Of a stretch of DNA of 64,000 nt, positions 50,801 to 62,531 are shown in pieces (positions within the stretch are counted from its first letter, which is position 1; the number at the start of each line of letters is the position of its first letter). The stretch lies in NCBI RefSeq assembly GCF_028372415.1, contig NC_092873.1:348525390-348589389 (forward strand), written 5' to 3'. This DNA comes from Notamacropus eugenii. Lineage: Eukaryota; Chordata; Mammalia; Diprotodontia; Macropodidae. The notes under the pieces are model-generated. The model did no database searches, had not been told where the DNA came from, and saw only the letters and a list, made by a program, of their open reading frames with translations. The translations under genes were made by a program, and so were the position numbers.

Positions 50801-53800
50801 TAAAAAGAAAAAAAAATGGTGGTAGGTAAATCAAGGGGAGAAGGAGAGAGGGGGAAAAGGGAGGAGGGGAAAAGGGGGAGAGAAGGGGGAAACGAGGAAG
50901 GTTGGAAGGAGGGGGAAAGAGGGAGGGGTGGAAAGAGGGGAGAGAGAGGGGGAGAGAGGAGGGGAGAGGGGAGAGAAAGCGGAGAGAGAAAGAGCTTAGC
51001 TCCCTTAGGCACAGAGAAGATCAAACCCCACCACAAAGGAGTGACTCAATCTAGAGGCACCAAGTTCAACTGAGTGGGGTTTTGACAAGTTCTTCTCTGA
51101 GAAGGCATATCAAGAGGGAAAATACTGGCTGTGGAACCTTGAGCAACTCACTTAACCTCAACAGGACTCAATTTCTTTATTTGTTAAAAAAAAAATCAGA
51201 TTTGATGAGATGAGCTCTGAGGTCCCCTTGAGTACTAAACTCTTTGATGAACCACTTGGGAATACTCACAGGTTTTGGAATAAGAGGTTAGGGGCAGAGA
51301 AAGAGGGGAGAGAACGGGGCCACAAGATGGAGCAAAGAGGACAGTGTCTGGGGCCTCTGGAGGAAGAGTTTGTCGACCCTCACGTCACAGCCTCGCTTCA
51401 CCCCCTTTTTCCCAGGCCTATTCAACATCCTCTTCCGCTAAGTGGGCCTTTACAAACTAAATCATCCTCCCCCACTCAACCGTCTGCTCCATTCATTCAC
51501 CCTACTTGGGTTTCCCACACACTTGCCTCCAGAATTCACACTGTTCAGCTTTTCCGTGTCTGCTATTTTATGGGACAAGCTGGGATTTAGGGATGTCTTG
51601 GCTCCCTCATTAGACTGAGGATAGAGACTGGATCTTTCCCATCAAATGTGAAGCCCTTTGATAATGGAGACTACTTCCCCCATTGTCAGGTTGGGAGCTT
51701 CCTCCCTCTGGATCCCCTCCCAGGGCACAGGATGGATTATTCTCTGAGTGTGTGGGAGGTGGAGGGGCCTGGACAAAAGTAGTGATGATGTCAAGAAGGA
51801 GCCCTCAGCCCAGCACCCAAGAGAAACACAGACCCCACCCATGCCCGTCCTCTCTGAAATATTCAACCAGTCTCAATCAAGGCAGGGACATAAGGGCAGT
51901 ACAATGAAGACGTGGAAAGAACAGAGTTCAAATTCTGCCTCAGATCCTTCCTAGCTGTGGCCCTACACAAATTATTGAACCTCTCAATCTCAGTTTCCTC
52001 ATTTGCAAAATGGGGACAATAAAAATACCTAACTCACAGAGTTATTGTGAAGATAAAATTAGATAATATATGTAAAATACATTACAGAACTTTCCTTGAA
52101 GTGCCATATGAAGGCTAGCATTATTACTAACAATAGCATTTATTAAGCTCCTAGCAAATGCCAAGAGGCATTGGGGATATAAGTATATCATATGAGTCTC
52201 AAATGAAAGAAAATTTAAGAGCCCCGGTCCTCTGTGAGGTAGCTATTATTATTTTTTAAGGTTGGGAAATCTAAAATATTCTCATTTTATACACGAAGTG
52301 ACTTGACCAAGGTTACATTGCTAGGAAGGTAAACAAAGGAATGCCAGGCTCTCACCTGTTGCCCCACCCATCTCAGGATCCCCAAGACCCCATAGGACAT
52401 CAGCACAACCAAGGGGCAGCAGTCACTCCAGACTCAGGCCCTTGCCTAGATCACGCTTGCCTACTGGGGTCCCAGGTAGCCAAAGGAAGTGGGAATCTCT
52501 GTTACCCCCCACACCCTACCCTTGAAATCCTAAGCCTCTGAGGCCCAGGGCTGGGAATCCCAGGATCCACCCGAGTAAGGCTGGTACTCTCTTGACCCAA
52601 CACAGAGCAGCAGAAAGGGAGACAGATAAAAGGACTTGGTGCTACCATACCTCTTTGAAGTTGTCAAAGGCAGCTAAAATGATTTCATGTCCTCCTCGTA
52701 CCAGACACACTGCAGCCAGCAGCTCCAGCACAAGAGCCTTGGTTCTAGAAAGAGATTTGGAGGAGGATGAGACAGAAGAGAAATGTGAGATGTGGATCAG
52801 GCTGGGAAGAGCTAGGAAGTGAGACTGACTGGATCAGAGAAAGGCAGTGAAAAGTTGGGGGGGGGGGCCACGAGGTGGGGAGGGGGCTGGAGAACAAGCA
52901 AGGTCAGGAGAGGTGAGATTTGGGGGAAGGAGACAGGAGTAAAACACACACACACAGCCCTGGGAAAGCTGGGACTTCACCTAGGGCTCTTGTTGTTCAG
53001 ACTCAGCGTAATCTCATTGACACAGGCAGGATGGTTCATGACGAGGCTGAAGCCAGACTGGGAAGAAAGAATTGTCCATCAGTCAGTACATTATTTTAAT
53101 GTCTACCCAGACCACATGTTCCCAAAAAATTCCCACTGTGGCCCAGACCAGATTAAAATGTTTAATAAATAAGATCACAATACAACATAATATTAATCTG
53201 TGGTTTTCTAAAGACAGTATGAAGCCCACAGGGATCTGTTTCTATTTGAATTTTGACACCCCTAGTCTACATGGCACAAGTGTGGTTATTCCCATTAAAC
53301 AGATGAAGACCAAGGCCCCAAAATCTAAAAAGTTTCTGCCCAAGGTCACAAACTGAATATAAGAGTCAGAATCAGGATCTGATTATGGAAGTGTTTTGCA
53401 TGACTACACATGTATAACCTACATCCAAGGGCTTGCCTTCTCAATGAGGATGGGTGGGAGGAAGGGAGAGAATGTGGAACTCAAAAGTTTTAAAAACGGA
53501 TGCAACTGGGAAATAAGATATGTAGGCAATAGGGTATAGAAATTTATCTTGTGCTACAGGAAAATAGAAGGGAAAGGGATAAGAGAAGGGAGGGGTATGA
53601 TAGAAGGGAGGGCAGACTGGGGGAAGGGGTAAGCTGAATGCATGCCATCTTGGGGTGGGGGGAGGAGAGAGATGGGGAGAAAATTTGGAATTCAAAATCT
53701 TATGGAAGTGAATGCTGAAAACTAAAAATAAATTCATTTTAAAATTACAAAAGAATCAGGATCTGAATGTAGACCTTTTGACACTGAGTCATCTCCATCT

Positions 53801-56800
53801 TGGCCTGCCTTTGGGCAGGAATGTGGCCAATCTATCCAGAGACTGAACCATCCATCTTCCCCCTTTCCACATCTAGGTGAGAATTCTCACAGTCTCCCTC
53901 AGTCACTCAGTGTAGACCCCTCAGTGTAACCCTCACAGTTACAGAATCACCCAATCTCAGAACTGGAAAAGGGCTCAGAGGCCATTTGTACCCATCCAGC
54001 CGCTGCATGAAGGCCCCTGGCATGGGGTAGCCCACTCCTTCCTGAGGCTTCATCCCTTGCACTTTTGAAAAGTGAGAAGACTTATATGAACTGATGCAAA
54101 GTGAAGTGAAAAGAACTGGGAGATCTTTGTGCACGATAACAGAAATATTGTACAATGATCATCTCTGAAAGACTTGGCTACTCTGATCAATAAAATGATC
54201 CAAAACAATTACAAAGGACTCAAGATGAAAAAATGCTATCTACCTCCAGAAACAGAATTGATGAACTCCAGGTGCAAACTGAAGTGTAGTTTTCTCACTT
54301 TCTTTATTTTTCTTGCTTTTTTTGAAATATGACTAATATGGAAATGTTTGCATGATTTCATACGTATAATTGATATCATACTGCTTGCCTTCTCAGTAGG
54401 TGAGGGAGGGGTGAGAGGAAGGAAGAGATTTGGAACTCAAAATTTAAAAAGAAAGAATGCTAAAAACAAATAAATAATCTTAAAATATTTTTTAAGAGAG
54501 AAAATGTCAATAATGCAGATCACACTTTATTGTGTGCCATGCATATATGAAAGATTTATATAATATATATTATATATAGTGTAATATATATGCATGCATT
54601 TTTTTTGGAAAGCCAGTTGTTAAACATTTACTGGCAAATTGCTTCTTGGCTTCCAATCTTTTCACCTTCTTCATTCCTGAGACAGGGGGTAGCAAACAAT
54701 GCCTGGATGGTTAAAGATCATTCAGGGATGACAGGGGAGCACTTCAATAGAATTCCACGTTCAAAAACCACCGTATTTCATCCTCAAATTAAGATAAAAT
54801 GGTGTGGAAGGCAGTGTGGCATATTCCACAGAACTATGGACTGGAAATCAGAAGACCTGGGTTCAGATCCTGACTCTGCCTCTTAGCTAGATGACAGAAG
54901 CTCAGACAGTTCCCTCACTGAAAAAAATGAGGGATAATATCAAGTGCCTCACCTACCTCAGAGAGTCGTACAGATCAAATGTAATGAATGTGAAGGGGGA
55001 CAGACACTAGACTTATGATTTCCTTGGCACAGTGAACTCCCTAATGTGAACAGACCCTCTAATGCAAAGGTTAGCATCTTCTCTGCAACTCATGGTCTTA
55101 ATGTACTAGAATACCAAAAAGTTATGTAATTTGCCCCAGGTCATGTAGCCAGGACTGAACCTAAAACCCAGGTCTTTTTGGCTTCAAGCCCAGCTCTGTG
55201 TGTGTGTACATATGTATGTATGTGTGTGTATATACACATATACACTTATACATACATGTATACACATGTGTATTTCTTTATCTCAGGACTCAGATACTAA
55301 TTGCATAGCTACAGACACGTCATGTAACCTCTGACTGCCTCAGCTTCCTCATCTGCAAAAAGGGAATGGGATAAGGGAATACACAATAGCCCCTACCTCC
55401 CAGGGTTGGTGTAAGGATCAAATGACGGAATATCTTAGCACAGTACCTAGCATAAAGTAAGTACTCTGTGGATGTTAGCTATTATTATCATCGTTAAGGG
55501 CCTGCTATGTACCAGGCACCTGTGCTAAGGGCTTTCACCAATATTATCTCATTGGATCCTTATAAGAACCCTGGGAGAGAGGGGCTATTATTTTTCAAAT
55601 ACTGTCTCATTTGATCCTTATACCAACCCTAGGAGGGAGGGGCTATTGTTAAACTCATTTTACAACCAAAGAAACTGAGGCAAACTGAGATTAAGAGACT
55701 TGCCCAGGTTCACCCAGATTAGTAAACATTTGAGGATTGATTTGAACTCAGGTCTTCCTGACTCCAAGCACAGTGATCTATCCATTGTAAAATGTGGACC
55801 TGCCTCTCAGGCTTGTGGGGATGTGACTAATTTTGTCAAATCCTAAAGTGCTATACAAAAGGTTTTATTCTTATTCTTAGTAAACTATTACTACTGTTTT
55901 CTAAGAGTGTAGACCATGTCTTCTCACCCTACGCAATTCTTGCCCATGTCCTCCCACAAAGGGTCTTCAAGATCATCTAGGTCTCTTGACATTGTATGGA
56001 TACTAATGAAGAACATGGCACTCTTGTCAGTTATCCCTTCCACAAGGCCAGTCCTCATGTTCTTCTGGCCATGTATGTCTTCTGATGCCATCCCTCACAA
56101 TCTTGTGCACAATTCTTTGCTGGTGAAATGCTACAGTCTACTTATCTCCTTCCTGGGCCTCTCCCTTGCTCTTTGGAAACCCACAACTTAATTCTTTAGA
56201 GGGCAGTTATATTCCATGACTCACAGCCAAAGGGCATCATTAGAAGAAGCTTGGAATCATTAAAAACACTGAGTAACTTCCCAAATGCAACCCAGTACAC
56301 TTTCTTCCTCGTATCCAATTCTACACTCAGGTCAGCCTCCATCAATAGGGTCTATCCAAAGTATACGTGGACAGTTGCCCTTTGGGTGATTACAGACCTC
56401 ACTTAGGAGACTTTCCCACATTCTGGAACTTAATACAATCAAACAGTTTCAAAACCGTGTGATTCATAGTTCTCTCTGTTCCCTTTTCTTCTGCTCTAAC
56501 AAAGTCACTGCTCAAGGCTGACAGTCGTTTTGCATTTTCTTTGTTTCTTGGGTTGCCATAGTCAAATAATTTCTAGCTTGGTGCCAAGCCTATAGGTGAT
56601 AAGCCTTTGAGCTGGTACTCAGATAAGAGACTTTGTGTGTCCTCTGGACCACATGTGAAACACTTCCATCTTGGCAGGACTAGTTAAAGCTTGGACTCTG
56701 CAAGCAAAGCCTCTAGTAATCCAGAATCATCTTTACTGCAAAGATGAAGAATTAGAGGATTTCTGCAGAATAGGGGCAGGTAAGAAGAAAGAGGGAAGAG

Positions 56801-59800
56801 GGCCTCTCAGGGGGAATTACATTTATATATATAATATAGATTTATAAATATATTATATTATATATATTTATATATGTCATATATTTATATATAATATATA
56901 GTATATTATATATTAATATAGCACATCTAATTATATTTAATATTAAATTGAACATTTTATTAGATATTTATATTAAAATATTTTAATATATTATTATAAT
57001 ATTCCAGCATAATCCTCCTCTGATGTGCTATCATGATATGAGGGTGAAACTGGGTTCTCCAAGACCAAACAGGCCAGCAGAAAACAAACTCTGGCAAGTC
57101 CTACCAAGCTTAGCCAGGAGGTTTCAGCAACAGAATATATCTGCTATCTGAGATAAGTACAGAGAGGCTCATCGCCAGAAATAAGTAGAGAGAGGTTCAC
57201 CACCTAAGCAGGCTGATCACCAAGTGACCATGACAACGTCAGCAACGTCATGACTGCTACCTTTGTTCCAAGGTAGGCTCTATTGTCCCAGAGTCTAAGA
57301 GGGAACCCTACATCCTAACCACCTTCTTTCAAGCTCAAACCCACAGAATGGATTTTGCTTCTACTTGGGATGAGGCTGATGGATTCCACCATCAAACTAG
57401 AAATGCAGCTCCAGGAGTCCTTAGAGTTCAAACTCAAAACTGCCCTTTTTGATGCTCCTGGCTGTGGAGAAGAGAATGGTCCCCAAGAGTGGGAGCTGAG
57501 CTGTCCCCAAACACCCCAGTGTCCTGAGATTATCTTAAGGGCCCTGCCATCCCCTCTCCACCCAGGAGCCAGACTGTGCTCACCTGGTAATTCATGATTG
57601 CACGGAGACACATGATGCATACATGTACATCGTCCTTCTGGCTGACGATACGGGAGTTCCTCAGGGTCTTCCGGCTGTGAGCTGGGTTTAACCTAGGCCA
57701 TAACAAACATATTAGGGCCCAGAAGATCCTTGGGAGCCCCCTCCTCCTGACCCTGCTGTTGTCCAGAAGGAACTAAACTTTCAGGGAGCTCTAGGACCAC
57801 GATGCCTTTCTTCCTCCCACTAATTCCCAGCCAGCCATAGCCCTATAATGCCAGACCTAATTAGGGCCCCTAGAGCCTACACTACCCCCTGGAAATGGAC
57901 AGGTAATACAGGTTCCCCTCTTCTGCTCAGACATATGTCAAACTGTCTTCTGGGAGAGATCTCGTTTAATTCCAGGCAAAGGGAATTAACTCAGAGACAA
58001 TTTATGCTAATAGACTATAAACTCCTTGAGTGTAGAGACTGTCACCATTTTTCCTTATATCTCCTAGCATCTAGCTGAGGTGGGGGCAGGGGTGTAAAGA
58101 CACAGTACACACAGTAGGTGCATAATACATGTTTCTTGAAATGCTTGTACATGGCTTATTCTCCTCCTATACTTTGGCTTACAAATGAGGGGGTGGTGGA
58201 ATGAGAGGAAAGGTTATGGTATTTGGTATCTGGGGCCCTGGATCTGAATCCAGGTTCTACTACTTAATACCTCTAACCTTGGGCAATTCAGCTTCCCCTG
58301 ACTGGGCCACACTTTCTTTATCTGTAAAATAAGGGTGGTAGATGAGATGACCCCTAAGATCTCTTCCCAATCTCAGTCAACTATTCTAGGATGTAAACAC
58401 CTGAACAAATTTATGTCCTGCTTGAATATATATTCTATCGCCTGAAACATTGAGTATGTTTATACCTGACCCCAGAAGCCACCTGGGGGCAAGAGATAAG
58501 CCTGTCTGATTTGCCCTTCACAGTACCCAGACGAGCATGATGCCAAAGGACTTTGATGCTTAACCAAGATTTTGGTGGGCACCGATGGTCAACTATGGGG
58601 GACCTCTGGCATTACTGATATAAATGGAAAAAGTTTTACCTCTTTCTAAAGCAAGAGGACTTTGAACTGAACATTCATGTGAGTCTGACCACTTGGGTCC
58701 AAGGCAGGTGATGGAGAACTGGGGATCAACGGGGAATTCAGTATCCAAACAGACTAAAAGGACAACCTCTCATCTCCATGGCCAGCAGAAGCAGTGACCC
58801 TAGTCCAGATGGCAATGCTCCTAGATTTGGGTTGGGGGACAGCCTTCCAACAATGCTAAATTAGGAAGATGGCAGCTCCTGTTCCCCCTCCCCTCACCCT
58901 AGAACTGACCCCAAAGAAACAGAGATAGACCCAAGCATGCACCCCAATCCTGCCAGAACATTACATACCGAGGAGAAGGGGGGCATCTAGAGGCAGCAGC
59001 AGAAAAGAAAGAGTTAAGAAGGGGTAAGAAGAGACTCTCAGTAGAAATTTCCTTTGGTCCCTTAGGCAGGTAGGTGGTTCAGTAGATTAGAGTGCTGGGC
59101 TTAGAGTCAGGAAGACCCGAGTTCAAATCCCACCTCATACATTTACTAGTCAGCAAATCTCAAGTTCAAATCCCATGTCAGACACTTACTAGCTATACTG
59201 GCAAGTCACATAATCTCTTTATGCCTCAGTTCCCTCATCTGTAAAATGGGAGGATTAAACCTGATGGCTTCTAAGGTCCCATCTATGATCTTTGGGCATG
59301 GGATATCTCTCTCCCCAGGCTGGAACTAGCCACCTGGCACAACCACTGTTGCCAGCCCTCCCTCAGCGGCTTTCCTTCCACCATCCCCAAGTGTCCAGTG
59401 GCCAATAACTTATTATTCCATATCCATTCCTGGCAATGCTTCTCCTGCATTCACCTAGGCTCTTTGTAGCAATGTCCCAAAGTTCACCTCCTTCCTGATC
59501 TACCCACAGAGTACCAAGGGATTTCTGCCACCCTCCCAAGAGTCACCAGCCTAGGCAAAGATGCCACCCGAGCACTTCCTGGGAATGCTTCCAAGGGCTT
59601 TCACCCCTCACCCCAGAAATGTCCTTCCCAGACAGGACCAAGGCAAGCTGAGCTCAGCCCACATGCCATCTCTGAGGCCCTCCCAACATTCCCAGGACCA
59701 CACGAGGAAGAAGAACAGTCTTTGTTACCTGACAGTCAGGTGGCGGCCCTTGCCCTGGGACAGGGAGGAGGAGGAAGAAGAAGGAGGTGGAGAGCTTTTG

Positions 59801-62460
59801 CCGAGATCTTCAACAGACTGGTCCAGAGGCTTGCTCTTCTCTGGGCTGGGGGTGCCATTATCTGTGTTCTCCATGTCATACCTGCGGGGGCAGATGGATG
59901 GGTGTGCTATGAACCCAACCTGGCAATGATGACAGCCTGAAGAGGTGGGAGTCAGGAGAGAAGCAGTGGTCATCGGGGAAAGTCCTCCCAAAGTTAACAA
60001 AGGGAAGGAATAACATAGAACAATTAAGGATACAGATCAGTAGAAAAGAGACAGGCTGGGGAAGGTGACTTCAGTCAACAGATACCATCATTCCTTCTAT
60101 CTATTGGCTACCCACTAAGTCAGTACTACCTTGAAAGGGCCACACTTGAGGACCTAGGAGGCCCCCCCTGCACTAGGTACCTGGCACTTGGCTGGATATA
60201 TGAAAGGGGAAGGAGAAGCAGCATTTCTAGAGCCCCTACTAGATGCCAGGCACTATCTCATCTGATCCTCACAACAATCCTGAAAGGTAAGTGCTGTTAT
60301 TATTCCCTTTTTTACAGTGAAGGCAACTAAGGCAAACAGACATTAAATGGCTTGCCTATTAATGTCTAAGGCTGGATTTGAACTCAGGTCTTCTGACTCA
60401 AGGCCGGTGGTCTATTCACTGTGCCACCTAGCTGCCTATAATGATGATAACTAACATTTATGTATCAGACATTATGCTAAACATTCCACAAGTATTACTT
60501 CACTTAACTCTCACCACAACCTGGGAAGCAGGCGCTACTTTTATCTTCTTATGACAGTTAAGGAAACTGAAGAAACAGAGGTTAAGTAACCTACCCAGGG
60601 TCGTACATATAATAAATGTCTGAGGCTGGATTTGAACTCAGATCTGCCTGACTGCAGGCCCAGAGCTCTATCCACTGCACCACCCACCTGCCTCTGATAC
60701 TATGGAGACTACAAAGGAAAATAAGATAGTAAGCACTAGATGGAGATGGAAAGGATCAGTTTGGCTGATCCATTTTTACAGAGAAAGAAACTGAGGCCCA
60801 AAGAGAGAAGAGGGGGCATGCCCAGTAGTGATAAATATTTTGATCCCCAATGGAATATAAGCTCCCTAAGGACAGGGATGGTTTTGCTGTGCCTATGTAT
60901 CTCCAATACCTCACACTGTGGCTGGCACACAGTAGAAGCTTAATAAATGCTTAGAGAAAAGAGGGAAGGAAGAGTTCTGAGATTTGAACTAAGGTCCTCT
61001 AACTATAAATTTGGTGTTCTTGCCATCAAGGCTCAACACCACAGTAGTACTTTGAGACTGAGTCTCCCCATTGCTATTTCTCACGCCACCCAAGAACAGG
61101 ACCCTTGGTTCCATGAGACTACATGGAGTGCACATGTATGTTAAGGAAGTGGGAGTTGGGGGGGAGGCCAAAAGAACCAGAGTCAGACTAACTGTGCCAG
61201 GAATGACTTGACCACTAGCCCAGGGATGGAGGTAGGGGAAAGGAGGGTATAATGTCAGGACTGTTCATCGACCTTCAAGACTTCCTGGGTGAAGTGAAAA
61301 GGAACAAAACTAGGATAGAGGGAAAGAGGGGACGCTTGGGGTGGCCTTACGTGACTGAACACTGGGCAAAGGCCAGGTACTCCAGCAGCACGTCCAGACC
61401 TCGGTTCTCTTCATTTAGAAATTCTTGCACCCACCTATCGGAGAAAAGACACAGAACAAGAGAGGTGGCTTCCTCAGAGCCCACAAGCAGAAGATGTTGC
61501 TACTGTCACTCCTATCACAAAACGAAGGGCATGGCAAGAGAGGAGGAGGTAGGTAGGAAAATGAACAGTTCAGCAGTACAATGCTATCTTCCAGGCTCCC
61601 CTAGGGAAATGTCTACTGCCTTCTAGTGCCTCCCAGGCACCAGCCACACCCTGGCATTGGCTCTCTAGGCAGCAGCTTCCAGGCACTAGCTGCGGTCCAT
61701 GCCAGGAAGTTGGGAGCACAGAGTTCACTACCATCTCTGCTTTGGTATGGGGATGGTCCAGATAGATGAGGAAGAGAAAGAGCCCACTCCCCTCTCCTGC
61801 TGGAAGAAAAGGGAAGGAGGGAAGGAAGATATCCCCCAAGATTCTAAGTCAGAGGTTCTTAGCCAAAGGTCCGTGAAATTGCTTTTTTTAAATATTTGGA
61901 TAGTTTTATTTATTTTGTATTTAGCTGTATTTATTTTGATAGCTGTATTTCAACATAATTGATTTCTTTCATAATCTTATGTATTTTATTTTGTGCATTT
62001 GAAACCATTACTTCTGAGGTGGAGTCCATAGGCTTCACCAGACTGCCAAAGAGAATCATGATCTACAGAAAAAGTGAAGAACTCGTTTTAAATGGATATC
62101 ACATCTCCTCTTCCCTGCAATACAGAGACACTTCAGCTCCCGGAAACAAAGCCCAGATGGGAAGTTAGAGCTCTGACTATGGGGAAAAAGCAAGAATAAG
62201 GGCCCCAGAGAGTTGCACCCTAGTTTAGGGGCCACCCAAATGTGCTATGACATGGGAAGTCCGGGGGCCCTCACTCACCCAATGTGGTTGGTCCTCAGTG
62301 AAATCTCCAGCTCCCGAAGGACCTGTGTGGACTCCTGAACACGTCTCTTAAACTATGAGCCAAAGATAGAGGAAGCCTGGTAGGTAGGAACCCAAGGCCT
62401 GCCCGTCCTTCCTCTTTTCAGGGCTCACCTGGGTCCCTCAGATGGCAGCCAGGAAAGCAA

Positions 62461-62531
<71 letters not shown>

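Noticed and set aside
50800-51073. Arg/Glu/Gly-rich and Pro/Ser-rich frames
   Set aside because: Reading of the GGGGAGA purine tract on either strand.
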